This document shows positions 45,868 to 55,546 of a stretch of 64,000 nucleotides of DNA, in pieces; the stretch's first letter is position 1, and every line of letters starts with the position of its first letter. The translations under genes were made by a program, and so were the position numbers. Below the pieces are notes generated by a model, which did no database searches, was not told the DNA's origin, and saw only the letters and a program-made list of their open reading frames with translations. This stretch comes from Rhodococcus jostii RHA1. Its GTDB lineage: Bacteria; Actinomycetota; Actinomycetes; Mycobacteriales; Mycobacteriaceae. The DNA is taken from the NCBI RefSeq assembly GCF_000014565.1, contig NC_008268.1, positions 2,852,001 through 2,916,000 of the forward strand, in the 5' to 3' direction.

Positions 45868-47178
45868 TCATTTCGGGAAAGACGTCCGCGATGCGCACGA
45901 CGTCACCCGTGGTGGGGCGTGGATCATCTGTCCGTTGCCGATGTAGATGGCGACGTGCCCGGGACCTTCGGACTGCCAGTTGCCGAACAGCAGGTCGCCC
46001 GGCCGGGCCTGGTCCATCGGAATCTCCTGCCCGATGGTCCACTGGGTCTCGGACGTGCGGGGCAGGGTGATGCCGGTGGCGGCGTGGACCGCGAACGACG
46101 TCAGTCCCGAGCAGTCGAAGCCGCCACCCGACGGACCGTCGACGTTGCCGCCGCCCCATACGTAGGGCGCGCCGAGGTAGCGGATCGCCGATTCGACCAC
46201 CCGCCCGCCGACGCCGTCGGCCAGGGGTAGTCCGATGAGCGGCGCGAGCAGTTCGGCGAAGGACGGCTCGCTGCCCCGGATCTTCGCCACATACGGTTTG
46301 GTCTGGTTCTCATAGTCCGGGCTGCCGGAGGGCATTCCACCGGACCGCAGTACGGCACCGGCGCCGGCGTTGTACGCCGCGATGGTGAGGTCGAGTGTGT
46401 TCCCCGAAACTCTGCCCTGACGTTTCCAGGCGTCGATCTGTTCGTACGTATCGCACAGCAGATGTCCCGACGCCATCACGGGGTCGGCGATGCCGAGCAC
46501 GTCGGCCTTGCCGTCGTCATCGGCGTCCTTGCCGTAGATCGCCCAGGTGCCGGGCATGAACTGGCCCGGTCCGAGTGCGCCGGACGGGGACACCGGCGCG
46601 GTGGGCCCGTACCGGAATCCGTTCTCCGCCGCGTACAGCGCCGCCAGTGTCGCGGGCTTGATTCCGTCGCAGATCGCTCCGGCCTTGCGCAGCCAGGGGG
46701 CGAACAGTGCGATCGCGCCGACCGGGGCGAGCGACGCGCGGGGAAACGTGGCCGGAATCGGTTGCAGCACAGTGCTGGTGCCGACCGAAGGCGCGTCGTC
46801 GTAGACGGGTGGACTGGACAGGAACACCGATGCTGGTGGCACCGGTTCCGGCACCGACTGTGGAGCGACCGGCTCAGGGGGTGTCTGCGGCCCGGGTTCG
46901 GGTGCAGGCGGCGCCAGGGCGCCGGCCGGCAGGTGCGGTTCCAGCACCGCCGCCGCGGCGGCGGTGACGTCGTCCACCGCCTGCTGCGCCGGTACGCGCA
47001 CCGGTTCGGGCAGTGCCGCGATCACGTCGGACACCTGCTGGTCGACGGCCGGCGCCGGGTACGACTCGAGAATCTGCGTCGCCTGATCCTCGACCTCCGG
47101 TGGCGCGTCCATACCTTGGACGAACGCACCGGCCGCCGCGACCACGGCGACGATCAGGGTCGACGGATCAACGGACAT
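45868..47178 (-). CDS. NlpC/P60 peptidoglycan hydrolase with lytic transglycosylase-like domain, C-terminal frameshift
   Basis: 436 residues as read. An N-terminal hydrophobic segment (STLIVAVVAAAGAFVQG) and a Pro-rich linker lead to a transglycosylase-like domain (AALYAAENGFRYGPTAPVSP, GPGQFMPGTWAIYGKDADDD). A C-terminal NlpC/P60 domain has catalytic Cys in FDCSGLT and His in GHVAIYIG. After QMIHAP the expected tail TTGDVVRIADVFPEMKARRI continues in another frame to 45848, so one base appears inserted near 45925. The catalytic residues precede the shift. It overlaps the MceG gene and presumably remodels the wall for the transporter. Confidence 0.85.
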   Translation of the reverse strand: MSVDPSTLIVAVVAAAGAFVQGMDAPPEVEDQATQILESYPAPAVDQQVSDVIAALPEPVRVPAQQAVDDVTAAAAAVLEPHLPAGALAPPAPEPGPQTPPEPVAPQSVPEPVPPASVFLSSPPVYDDAPSVGTSTVLQPIPATFPRASLAPVGAIALFAPWLRKAGAICDGIKPATLAALYAAENGFRYGPTAPVSPSGALGPGQFMPGTWAIYGKDADDDGKADVLGIADPVMASGHLLCDTYEQIDAWKRQGRVSGNTLDLTIAAYNAGAGAVLRSGGMPSGSPDYENQTKPYVAKIRGSEPSFAELLAPLIGLPLADGVGGRVVESAIRYLGAPYVWGGGNVDGPSGGGFDCSGLTSFAVHAATGITLPRTSETQWTIGQEIPMDQARPGDLLFGNWQSEGPGHVAIYIGNGQMIHAPPRVTSCASRTSFPK

Positions 47179-48208
47179 CGCCTACCGCTTCCAGCGGAGC
47201 GGTGGATTCGTCGTAGAACCCGTAACCGGAAGTCTCGTCGAGGCTTTCCTGGATGGCGATCTGGGCGTTCTCGGGCAGGGTGTGCATGATGTGCCGGACG
47301 CGTTCCTGCCGGCGGGCGACGGCCTGCCGGAACGACATCGCCGGCGTCGCCTTCATCTGCGGGACGATGCCCTCGACGTCGTCGACACCACCCGCATGAT
47401 GGCCAGCGTCGACCATGGCCTGTTCGGCGGCCATGGTGGCTTCGTCTTTTTCTTCGGACATGCCGATCGGGCCGATCATGGTGCCGTTCAGGAACTGCTT
47501 GACCACCGGCTGCTCCGAGGTGAGCAGCACCTCCCGCGGACCGAACATCACCAGATGACGACGGAAGAGCATGCCGATGTTGTCCGGCACCGTCCGCGCG
47601 AGATTGATGTTGTGCGAGACGATCAGAATGGTCGCGTCGATCTCGGCGTTGATGTCGATCAACGTCTGCGAGATGTAGGTGGTGCGAACCGGATCCAGAC
47701 CCGAGTCCGGCTCGTCCACGAGGATGATCTGCGGGTCCAGCACCAGGGCGCGGGCCAAACCGGCCCGCTTGCGCATTCCACCGGAGATCTCACCCGGCAG
47801 CTTGTCCTCGGCCCCGAGCAGGCCGACGAGTTCCATCTTCTCCATCACGATCTTGCGGATCTCGGACTCGGACTTCTTGGTGTGCTCGCGCAGCGGGAAC
47901 GCCACGTTGTCGTAGAGGTTCATCGAGCCGAACAGGGCGCCGTCCTGGAACAGCACACCGAACAGCTTGCGGATCTCGTAGAGCTCCTTGCTGGAGCACT
48001 CGAGAATGTTGGTGCCGTCGATCACGATCGAGCCCTGCTCGGGGCGGAGCAGACCGATCAGCGACTTCAGAAACACCGACTTACCGGTGCCCGACGGCCC
48101 CAGCAACGCGCTGACCTCACCGGCGGGAAGGGTCAACGTGACGTCCTGCCAGATCCTCTGCGAGCCGAACGACTTGGTCAGTCCCTCGACGGATACCTCG
48201 ACACCCAT
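47168..48208 (-). CDS. mceG: MceG/Mkl-type ABC transporter ATPase
   Basis: 346 residues. Walker A GPSGTGKSVFLKSLIG, Q-loop GVLFQDGALFGSMNLYDNVA, signature ISGGMRKRAGLARAL, Walker B IILVDEPDSGLD and switch VSHNINLART. The long C-terminal extension is typical of Mce ATPases, which energise Mce lipid importers with YrbE permeases. Located downstream of the mce genes on the same strand. The YrbE permeases it should pair with are absent from this locus, so it may serve another Mce system. Confidence 0.95.
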   Translation of the reverse strand: MGVEVSVEGLTKSFGSQRIWQDVTLTLPAGEVSALLGPSGTGKSVFLKSLIGLLRPEQGSIVIDGTNILECSSKELYEIRKLFGVLFQDGALFGSMNLYDNVAFPLREHTKKSESEIRKIVMEKMELVGLLGAEDKLPGEISGGMRKRAGLARALVLDPQIILVDEPDSGLDPVRTTYISQTLIDINAEIDATILIVSHNINLARTVPDNIGMLFRRHLVMFGPREVLLTSEQPVVKQFLNGTMIGPIGMSEEKDEATMAAEQAMVDAGHHAGGVDDVEGIVPQMKATPAMSFRQAVARRQERVRHIMHTLPENAQIAIQESLDETSGYGFYDESTAPLEAVGDVR

Positions 48209-48253
48209 GGGTTCCTCGTTCCTGCTGCGAATATGTTTGTTGTGTGGTGGGGA

Positions 48254-48859
48254 TCAGACCGGTGTGATGCCGGAGATCAGCCAGTCACCGGCAATGGGGG
48301 TCATCTCCACCGTGACTCGGCTGCCGTCGAGGCGGGGCGCCTGGAGTTTGGTGCTGGTGGTGTTCTGATTGAGGAACATCAACACGGTCACCTTGTCCGA
48401 GGTCGCGTCGACGACGGATGACTCGACGACTTCGGCTTTCGTGACGATCGAGTCCGCTCGCGCTGCGGGCACGATCACGGTGCGGGCGAGCTCGGCGAAA
48501 TCGTCGCGAAACGGGCCGGTCAGGTTCGTGGTGGCGGACGAGAATTCGTCGTCGAGTGAACCGAACTCGTAGGAGAGCACCGCGGGTATCTTCTCGCGTG
48601 CGGCCGCAGTCGCCTCCGCGGATGCGGTGCGCGCACGGTCCTGGTTGTGCAATTGCACGACCAGGACGGCCCCGGTGGCCACGGCCGTGACGGTCAGTAC
48701 TGCAACGGCCGTAATCAAGACGCGTAGCTTCGTGTTCGACAGGCCGGTCAGTCGCCGCGCGATACTGCCAGGGAGAGAAAATGCGCGCCTGCTCCGGCTG
48801 GTGTTCGCGGCAGACTCCGGTGCGGGTGGGACACTCTGTTCCTGTACTGAGGTGCTCAT
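48254..48859 (-). CDS. Mce-associated membrane protein
   Basis: 201 residues from ATG 48859. One N-terminal transmembrane helix (VLITAVAVLTVTAVATGAVL) is followed by an NTF2-like extracytoplasmic domain (YEFGSLDDEFSSATTNLTGP, FRDDFAELARTVIVPAARAD). Mas proteins stabilise Mce complexes. Overlaps the next Mas gene by ATGA. Confidence 0.85.
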   Translation of the reverse strand: MSTSVQEQSVPPAPESAANTSRSRRAFSLPGSIARRLTGLSNTKLRVLITAVAVLTVTAVATGAVLVVQLHNQDRARTASAEATAAAREKIPAVLSYEFGSLDDEFSSATTNLTGPFRDDFAELARTVIVPAARADSIVTKAEVVESSVVDATSDKVTVLMFLNQNTTSTKLQAPRLDGSRVTVEMTPIAGDWLISGITPV

Positions 48860-49443
48860 GCGACGAACTCCACACTTGCGACCAGCCATTGGTTGTCGAT
48901 GTGGTTCAGTGTTGCTTTCATCCTGTAGACCCTCGGTTGACCTTCTGGAGCTTCGGAGTTCTTGACCAGTGAGGTGACGGCGGCGAGAACTGTCGCCGTG
49001 TCGTCATTGGCGTCGACGATGCCGGCGGCTTTGACCTCCCCGGTGGATTCGACTTGTCCGTTGCCGAGGACTTGGGCGAAACTGTCGGCGACAGAGTCGA
49101 ACTGGTCACGAAACTGGCCGGTGGCGTTGGCGGCGATGCGGTCGAGATCTTGCTGGGCGGAAGTGTGGTTCAGCGACACAAGTTCGGCCAGTACGGTCCG
49201 GGTCGTGTCGAGGACCTGCGCGTCTCGCTCGGCCGCGTGCCGACTGTCCTGGATGCGGACACCGAGAACTGCGCATGCAGTGACGAGCACGCAGAGCACA
49301 AGTGTGAGTCCGAGGAGGAAATAGGCCGGTCGCCTCGAACGAGGGCCTTCGGAATCGGGCGTGGGGGGTTCATGGGGTGCGGGCGGGGTTGTCAGCTCGG
49401 GTGCATCGTCCGCTGTTGTCATTTGATCACTAGCGATTGCCAT
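48856..49443 (-). CDS. Mce-associated membrane protein
   Basis: 195 residues from ATG 49443 (GGAGG 8 bp upstream). A Pro-rich cytoplasmic start, one helix (FLLGLTLVLCVLVTACAVLG) and a domain with LVSLNHTSAQQDLDRIAANA and TGQFRDQFDSVADSFAQVLG like the neighbour. Overlaps the end of mceF by 25 bp. Confidence 0.85.
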   Translation of the reverse strand: MAIASDQMTTADDAPELTTPPAPHEPPTPDSEGPRSRRPAYFLLGLTLVLCVLVTACAVLGVRIQDSRHAAERDAQVLDTTRTVLAELVSLNHTSAQQDLDRIAANATGQFRDQFDSVADSFAQVLGNGQVESTGEVKAAGIVDANDDTATVLAAVTSLVKNSEAPEGQPRVYRMKATLNHIDNQWLVASVEFVA

Positions 49444-50822
49444 CGATCGGCCTCCTTTGTTGGTGCGGATGGGTCTGGGGCGGTGCCGATGATGTAGGAC
49501 GCCCCTTGGGGGCTGAGGAAGCTCTGGTCGGTGTCGTTGTAGGGGACGGCGGCTGGGGCTGGATTCGGCAGCGCCGCAGGTGTTTCGGGTGTCGGGCTGG
49601 CACCGGGGCGTCGGAGCATTCCCTCCCAGGTCGACGGCAGGCCTTGGGGGCAGTTCGCGACGTCGGGTGCCCGCACTGCGGGGTCGGTGGCGCAGGGGGT
49701 GTTGCGAAGTCCGCGGCTGACCTTCGGGTCGTCGGGGGCGACATCGCAGTAGGAGGCACCGGGTACCTGGGCGGGTGCGGTGTCGGAGGGATCGCGGCGT
49801 TCGGTCGCCTGGTAGCCCTCGGTGCACGGTGGCGGGTTGAGGGTGTTGCCGAGTTTGATGTCCAGCGGGGCCTGTGGGCCGCGTTGGTCGTCGTCGAGTT
49901 GGAATCCGGTGACCGAATGGTTGGTCACCGCGCTCAATGCGGGGTAGATGACGAGGATCTGGCGCAGTTCCGGGATGTTCATCCGGAACACCTGACCGAC
50001 GGTTTGCAGGTTGGCCATCAGCAGCGGGAAGGTCGGTTGGAGGTCGGTCAGCGTTGTTGTGGTGGTCGCGGCGGCGGACGGTCCCTGATCGAGCACCGCA
50101 CGGATCTGTCCGTCGCTGAGGACGAGTTGCTCGGTGAACGCGGACAGGTCGGTGGTGAAGGACGTGATGTCCTCGCTGACCTCATTGCCGGTCGTCAGTA
50201 GCGGCTCGGCATCGTTGATCAGGGTGCGTGTGGGCTCGAGGTCGGCTTGCGCCAGTCGGACGAGTTCGGCGGACGAGTCGATCAGCTGCGCGATCTGTGG
50301 ACCTGTTCCGTCGAAGGTGTTGAAGGTTTCGTCGACGGCTTTGTCCAGAGAATCCTTCGGGATGCTCTGCAGCAGCTGGTTGGCGGATTCGATCACCTCG
50401 CCGGCGGGTACCGGGGTCTCGGTCTGGTCGGTCGGGACGGTGTCCCCGTCGACGAGATATGGTCCCTCGTCCGTCGTGGGGACGAAATCGACGAACTGTT
50501 CGCCGACCGCGGACATGCTGCGGATGTGCGCGGTGCTGGCGGTGGGGACCTGGTAGGCGTCCTCGATCTGCATGGTGACGCGCACGTGTGCGTCCTGCGC
50601 AAGGTCGATCGAGGTGACCAGTCCGACGTCGATGCCACGGTAGGTGACCAGCGCGTTCTCGTAGAGGCCGCCGGCATCGGCGAAGTCCGCCGTGACCGTG
50701 TATGTGCGCAGGCCGGTGATGCGTTCGATGCTCACGTACGAGATGAGTGCGTAGGTCAGGCTGAGGATCGAGAGCACCGTGAAGGTGACGAGTTGGAATC
50801 GGACGAGTGCACTGCGATTCAT
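49419..50822 (-). CDS. mceF: MceF-family protein
   Basis: 467 residues. An N-terminal helix (FQLVTFTVLSILSLTYALIS) precedes the MlaD/MCE domain (YTVTADFADAGGLYENALVT, YRGIDVGLVTSIDLAQDAHV), then the long alpha-helical region and a Pro-rich tail characteristic of the last Mce subunit. Part of the hexameric lipid-binding tunnel in the envelope. Coupled to mceE by ATGA. Confidence 0.92.
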   Translation of the reverse strand: MNRSALVRFQLVTFTVLSILSLTYALISYVSIERITGLRTYTVTADFADAGGLYENALVTYRGIDVGLVTSIDLAQDAHVRVTMQIEDAYQVPTASTAHIRSMSAVGEQFVDFVPTTDEGPYLVDGDTVPTDQTETPVPAGEVIESANQLLQSIPKDSLDKAVDETFNTFDGTGPQIAQLIDSSAELVRLAQADLEPTRTLINDAEPLLTTGNEVSEDITSFTTDLSAFTEQLVLSDGQIRAVLDQGPSAAATTTTTLTDLQPTFPLLMANLQTVGQVFRMNIPELRQILVIYPALSAVTNHSVTGFQLDDDQRGPQAPLDIKLGNTLNPPPCTEGYQATERRDPSDTAPAQVPGASYCDVAPDDPKVSRGLRNTPCATDPAVRAPDVANCPQGLPSTWEGMLRRPGASPTPETPAALPNPAPAAVPYNDTDQSFLSPQGASYIIGTAPDPSAPTKEADRWQSLVIK

Positions 50823-51937
50823 CGAGGGGCTCCCGCCGCGAAGGGAAGTGGCGCCGGTGTGGGCTGGGTGGGTGCCAGCAGGGGGTTCACCGCTCGGTTG
50901 GGCAGGACAGCACGCGCGAGGTCGCCGGCAGGGATGCTTCCGAGGATTTTGTTGTTGATGGCTTCTGCACTGAGGTCGAGGGTGAGGAACAGGTTGAGGT
51001 AGTCCCCTCGCATGCCTTTGTCGGCGGTGGTGACGGGGAATGGAAAGGAAGCAGCCACGGCGAGCGACTCGGGTAGGTCTGTGTCGGAGTTCGCCAATTC
51101 GGTCAGGGTGGGCTCGAGATCGTGCAGGTTCGAGAGGAGATCGTCGCGGCTGCTGTTGAGGACAATGCGGGCCCGGTCACCGAAGCGGCCCATGCTGTCG
51201 AGCATCTGTGTCAGTTGGACCCGTTGTTCGTCGAGGACTGCCAGGGCCGGGGTGATGGCGTCGATTCCGGTGGCGATCGTGGTGTTCTGTTCGGCGAGTT
51301 CGTGGGAGAAGCGGTCGAGGCTGTCGATGGCGCGGACGATGTTGCCCCGCTGGCTGTCCAGGCCGTCGACGAAGGTTTCCATTCGTGCCAGGGACTGGTT
51401 GAGGGTGTGTTCGCGGCCCCCGGCGGCGGCGTTGAGTTCTGCCATGATGGTGCGGAGCTGTTCGAGCCCGCTGCCGTTGAGTACCAGCGACAAGGCGGAC
51501 AGCACTTGTTCGGTCGAGGGGTATTCGGCGGAGTTTTCGAGCGCTATGACGTCGCCGTCACGCATCTTTTCCGTGGTGTCCCCGTTCGGGGGTGTGGAGA
51601 TTTCGAGGTATTGGGCGCCGAGGATGCTGGTTTGCGCCAGTCGGGCGGTCGCGGTGCGCGGTAGATCGACGCTGTCATTGATGTCCAGGACGGCCTTGGC
51701 GATCAGCCCGTCCACCACCACTCGTCGCACGGTGCCGACGGTGACGTTGTCCGCTTTCACGATGGAGTTGCCGACGAGGTTCTGTGCGTCGCGCAGTTCG
51801 ACGGTGATGGTGTAGGTCGGGCCGTCGTTGGCGTTGCCGGGCAGTGGCAGCGAATTGATGCCGTCGAAGCGGCAGCCGGAGACGGCCAGGAGTGTGCCGA
51901 GCATGACGATGCCGGCCAGTGAGCGGCGGTGGTTCAT
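50819..51937 (-). CDS. mceE: MceE-family lipoprotein
   Basis: 372 residues. Signal peptide with lipobox AVSGC (SLAGIVMLGTLLAVSGCRFD), the usual lipoprotein subunit (LprK position) of Mce operons. MCE domain YTITVELRDAQNLVGNSIVK, ADNVTVGTVRRVVVDGLIAK. Coupled to mceD by ATGA. Confidence 0.93.
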   Translation of the reverse strand: MNHRRSLAGIVMLGTLLAVSGCRFDGINSLPLPGNANDGPTYTITVELRDAQNLVGNSIVKADNVTVGTVRRVVVDGLIAKAVLDINDSVDLPRTATARLAQTSILGAQYLEISTPPNGDTTEKMRDGDVIALENSAEYPSTEQVLSALSLVLNGSGLEQLRTIMAELNAAAGGREHTLNQSLARMETFVDGLDSQRGNIVRAIDSLDRFSHELAEQNTTIATGIDAITPALAVLDEQRVQLTQMLDSMGRFGDRARIVLNSSRDDLLSNLHDLEPTLTELANSDTDLPESLAVAASFPFPVTTADKGMRGDYLNLFLTLDLSAEAINNKILGSIPAGDLARAVLPNRAVNPLLAPTQPTPAPLPFAAGAPR

Positions 51938-53103
51938 CGTGTGCCTCCCGATCCGGGGACGGCCAGTTCACCGAGTTTGGGAGCTGGGCCGGTGGGCGCG
52001 GATCCTTGTGCGGCGCGGACCGCGGCGCCGAACATGTCCCCGAACTTGTCGCTCATGCGGGAGCATTCCTCCTGCGGTGCATCGACGGTGGTGAGCAAGG
52101 CACAGATGAAGGACATCGGATCCGGTAGATCGGGGATCGCGAGCGCACCGGTCAATGAGTTCGAGGCCGGGTCGTAGATGTTGTAGAGGTCGGCGAGTGC
52201 GGTCGGGGTGACGTGCAAGATTTGTGCCAGGTCGTCCTGCTTGTTCATGAGCAGGGTCGCAATCGAATTGAGAGATTCGACATCGGTGGTCAGCGCCTCG
52301 TTGTTGTCGTCGACGTATCCGCGGATTTCAGGGAGCAGGGCCGCGATGGATGCCAATGCCGCGTCGAGTTCGGTCCGGTTGTTGTTGAGCAGCGTCGACA
52401 CCGATCGCAGCTCACCGCTGAAGCCGACGATCTGTTGATCACTGGCCGCGAGCGCAGAGACGAGCACCTGCAGGTTTCGGACGGTGCTGAACAGGTCCGG
52501 GCCGCCGTCGGAGAGTGTCTGCATTGCGGCCGAGACGTTGGACAACGCCAGTTTGAGGCTCTGCCCGTTTCCGTCCAGCGCCGTCCCCGTAGACGCCACC
52601 AGCTCGCTCAGTGAACCGTCGACGTTGTAGCCCTGCGGACCCAGCTCGGTGGACAGTTCGGTCAGTTGCTTCTTGAGTTGGTCGTATTCGACTGGCACCG
52701 CGGTCTTGTCGAGGGGAATTTCGGCTCCGTCCTCGAGGCGGGCGCCGCCGTCGTAGGTCGGTGCGAGCTGCACGTATCGTCCCGTGACCAGCGTCGGAGC
52801 GATGATCGCGGCGCCGGCGTCTGCCGGGACGGGGTGATCGCCGGTGACGGTGAGCGTGACGCGCACCCGGTCCCCCATCGGGTCGATCGCATCGACGGTG
52901 CCGACGGGGACCCCGCGAATCGTCACGCGGTCTCCTTCGTAGAGCCCGATCGAGTTGCGGAAGTAGGCGGTGAAATGAAGCGTCGAATCGCGGGTGGCGA
53001 TCGCCACGACGGTGGTGGAGATCACCGCCAACAGCAGTAGGGCCGCGAGCGCCTTTCCCGGGGTGGGGATTCGCCGTGCCAGGTGCCGGGTGCGGGTGGT
53101 CAT
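51934..53103 (-). CDS. mceD: MceD-family protein
   Basis: 389 residues. An N-terminal helix (ALAALLLLAVISTTVVAIAT) then MCE domain (FTAYFRNSIGLYEGDRVTIR, GVPVGTVDAIDPMGDRVRVT) and a helical C-terminal region. Starts adjacent to the mceC stop. Confidence 0.93.
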   Translation of the reverse strand: MTTRTRHLARRIPTPGKALAALLLLAVISTTVVAIATRDSTLHFTAYFRNSIGLYEGDRVTIRGVPVGTVDAIDPMGDRVRVTLTVTGDHPVPADAGAAIIAPTLVTGRYVQLAPTYDGGARLEDGAEIPLDKTAVPVEYDQLKKQLTELSTELGPQGYNVDGSLSELVASTGTALDGNGQSLKLALSNVSAAMQTLSDGGPDLFSTVRNLQVLVSALAASDQQIVGFSGELRSVSTLLNNNRTELDAALASIAALLPEIRGYVDDNNEALTTDVESLNSIATLLMNKQDDLAQILHVTPTALADLYNIYDPASNSLTGALAIPDLPDPMSFICALLTTVDAPQEECSRMSDKFGDMFGAAVRAAQGSAPTGPAPKLGELAVPGSGGTR

Positions 53104-54098
53104 CAGTTCACTCCTCCTGGGCTTCCGGGCATTTGGCCACGAAGGTTGGCCGGTGCGATGTTCTGCAACAGGACGCCGAAGAAGGGGCCGCTGCCGACCA
53201 CCTCACCGAGTTGGGTCACGAAGGGGCGCAGCCCGGTGATGGCGTTGTCGATGTTCGTGTAGTTCTGGTTCAACGTGGTCAGCACCGTGTCGAGTTCGGC
53301 GAGCATGGGCGCGGTGCTCTCGCGGTTGTCGGCGACCACGCCGCGGATCTGTTCGCTGACGGCGCGGATCTGGACGAGCAGGCTGCGAATCGTGGCGGCG
53401 CGGTCGTTGAGTGCCGCGAACAGCGTTTCACCGTCGGTGATCAGTGCGGTGAGGTTGTTGTTGCGCTCGGACAGGACACCGGACACTGAGGTCGACAGGT
53501 CCAGTAGCTGCCGGATCTGTGTGTCTCGGGACGCGACCGTGTCGGCGATCCGGGCGATGCCGTCCGACGACTGTTTCAGGTTGTCCGGCAACGCATTCAT
53601 CAGTTCGGAGATACTGGTCAATGCCTGCGAGGCGGTTGATTTGTCGGTTCCCTCCAGGGTTTCGGTGACGCGGGAGAGGGAATCGGTGATGTCGAATCCG
53701 GAGGTGGTGCGGTCGGCGGGGATCGTGTCTCCGAGCTCGCCGTCCCCGTCGGGGACGAGTTCGACGTAGCGCCGGCCGAGCGCCGTTTCGACCTTGATCG
53801 TCGCACGTGTCCGGGCTCCGAGCGTCCGCCCGTCTGGATCGATTCTCAGCTCGATATCGACATAGTCCGGGCGCAGGGTGATCGATTGGACCTCGCCTAT
53901 CTCTACGCCGCCGATCTGCACGTGATCGCCCGCGGCGAGGCCGCTGGCGTCGGCGAACTCGCCCGTCACCGTTCGTCCACCGGTCAGGAAAGGTATTGCC
54001 TGGTAGTTGAACACGGCGACCATGAGCACAGCGATGACAGCCGTGCCGATCAGTCCGAGGTGAAGGGGGTTGCGTTCCTTGAACGACTTCGTCGCCAT
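53103..54098 (-). CDS. mceC: MceC-family protein
   Basis: 331 residues from ATG 54098, overlapping the mceB stop by ATGA. A helix HLGLIGTAVIAVLMVAVFNY, the MCE domain VTGEFADASGLAAGDHVQIG, GVEIGEVQSITLRPDYVDIE, and coiled region. Intact. Confidence 0.93.
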   Translation of the reverse strand: MATKSFKERNPLHLGLIGTAVIAVLMVAVFNYQAIPFLTGGRTVTGEFADASGLAAGDHVQIGGVEIGEVQSITLRPDYVDIELRIDPDGRTLGARTRATIKVETALGRRYVELVPDGDGELGDTIPADRTTSGFDITDSLSRVTETLEGTDKSTASQALTSISELMNALPDNLKQSSDGIARIADTVASRDTQIRQLLDLSTSVSGVLSERNNNLTALITDGETLFAALNDRAATIRSLLVQIRAVSEQIRGVVADNRESTAPMLAELDTVLTTLNQNYTNIDNAITGLRPFVTQLGEVVGSGPFFGVLLQNIAPANLRGQMPGSPGGVN

Positions 54099-55113
54099 CA
54101 CTTGCACCTCTCTGCGGGGGCGGTGAACATCGGTGTCGTCTCGGGGCCGTTGAGCCCGGGATAGCGGATGGCGAGACCGCAGACGAAGAAGTTCAGGAAG
54201 CTGCCGTATCCGGTGTTGCGACCCACCAGCCGATACATCTCCGGCAGCTTGCCCAGGGTCAGGTTCAGGGTGTCGGTACGCGAGTTCAGGTTCGCGGCGG
54301 TCCGAGACAGCTGTTCGATGTCCGCCTGCAGCGGGGGCCTGGCTTGTTCGAGCACCGATTGCGTTTCCGCGCTCGCGTTGTCCAGTTGTTCGAGTGCCCG
54401 TGTGAGCGTGTCGCGATCCGCGGACAGGCCGGTGGTCAGTTGCTGCAGTTCGGTGACGAGGGAGCCGAATTGGTCGCTGCGGCCGTCGACGGTCGTTAAT
54501 ACCGTATTGAGATTGTCGACGGTGTTGCCGATCACCTCGTCGCGATCGGCGAGCGCGTTTCCGAGCGAGCCGAGCTGCTCGACGAGAGTGCCGATGCTCT
54601 CCTGCCGGCCGTTGAGTACCTCGATGATCGAGGCGGAGAGGCGGTTGGTCTGATCTGGCTCGAGACCCTCCAACAGGGGCCGGAATCCGTTGACCAGGGT
54701 GTCAATGTCGAGTGCGGGTGTGGTCTGGGCGACCGGGATCGGGTCGTGTTCCCCTCGGGGTGAGCGTCCGTCCGGCAACACGGTCAACTCCAGGTATCGG
54801 TCACCGATCAGGTTCTTGTACTTGATCGCGGCGGTCGACGTCGGTGACAGCGCAATGTCCTCGGACAGGGAGAACGAGACTTCGGACACCGAATCGGTGG
54901 CCGAGAGCTGCACATCGCTGACCTTTCCGACCGGGACGCCCGACACCTTGACGTCGTCACCGGGCTTGAGTCCGGAGGCGCTGGTGAACAGGGCCGAGTA
55001 GTTCCGGCCGCGCCTAGGCGGATGTCTCCGATCACCATCACCAGCGCGGCGGTGATCAGCGAGGTCACGGCGATGAACACGGTCAACTTCAGTCCGGGGT
55101 GGCGCGCGTTCAT
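54098..55113 (-). pseudogene. mceB: MceB-family protein, frameshifted
   Basis: The start MNARHPGLKLTVFIAVTSLI and TAALVMVIGDIRLG from ATG 55113 lies in one frame, and RNYSALFTSASGLKPGDDVK onward to 54098 in another. A small indel near 55010 breaks the gene inside the MCE domain. The downstream part (SGVPVGKVSDVQLSATDSVS to the C-terminus) is otherwise well conserved. If real rather than a sequencing error, the Mce complex lacks a subunit. Confidence 0.85.
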
Positions 55114-55349
55114 CGGGTCAGTCCGTAGATCAGGGAGGCAAATGGATTACCGAGCAGGTCTCCTGGGGTCTGCACCGGGTCGTACACCCGGGTGCCGACG
55201 TCGAAGGGAGTGTGTCCGGGCGGTGGGTTTCCTGCGCCGTAGGAGTAGCACTGGGCGGGACCGTCGGCGCCGTTCTCGGGCAGGTCCTCGGGGTAGGTGT
55301 ACGGCGGATCGCCCATCAGAATTGTTCCCAGGATGTCGAGACCGGGCCG
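55110..55349 (-). pseudogene. mceA: MceA-family C-terminal remnant
   Basis: The last 75 or so codons read LDILGTILMGDPPYTYPEDL, GPAQCYSYGAGNPPPG, LLGNPFASLIYGLTR, overlapping the mceB start by ATGA. Its position before mceB identifies it as the tail of mceA. The remaining mceA sequence and both upstream yrbE permease genes are missing; unrelated DNA with a MaoC remnant follows at 55400. Confidence 0.8.
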
Positions 55350-55399
55350 GTCGCGCCGGCGCCGAGATCGCGTCCGTAGAACCGACCCACCACGGGCTT

Positions 55400-55483
55400 C
55401 TGGCCACAATCAGGGTGACGATCGAATGTGCCGGGTCGGACAAACCAGCATGTGTTGCTGACACCGTCACCCTATTCGCGTGA
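55400..55483 (+). pseudogene. MaoC-family 3' remnant
   Basis: The plus strand reads LATIRVTIECAGSDKPACVA then DTVTLFA and TGA. It matches the C-terminus of MaoC proteins in the window (VATRVTIERHGGDKPACVVD at 28329). It directly abuts the mceA remnant, so a deletion joined two formerly separate gene clusters here. Confidence 0.75.
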
Positions 55484-55546
55484 GAACACAGCGCGGTGAG
55501 CAATTCGCCTTCACATAATATCTTCCGGGAGAATGGAGAACCGGCT

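Noticed and set aside
46462..47289. 275-codon plus-strand open frame across the NlpC/P60 gene
   Set aside because: Arg-rich antisense shadow without family features.
55022..55483. A 153-codon plus-strand gene covering the mceA/mceB junction
   Set aside because: Only its last 28 codons match a family (MaoC); the rest is antisense to mce remnants.
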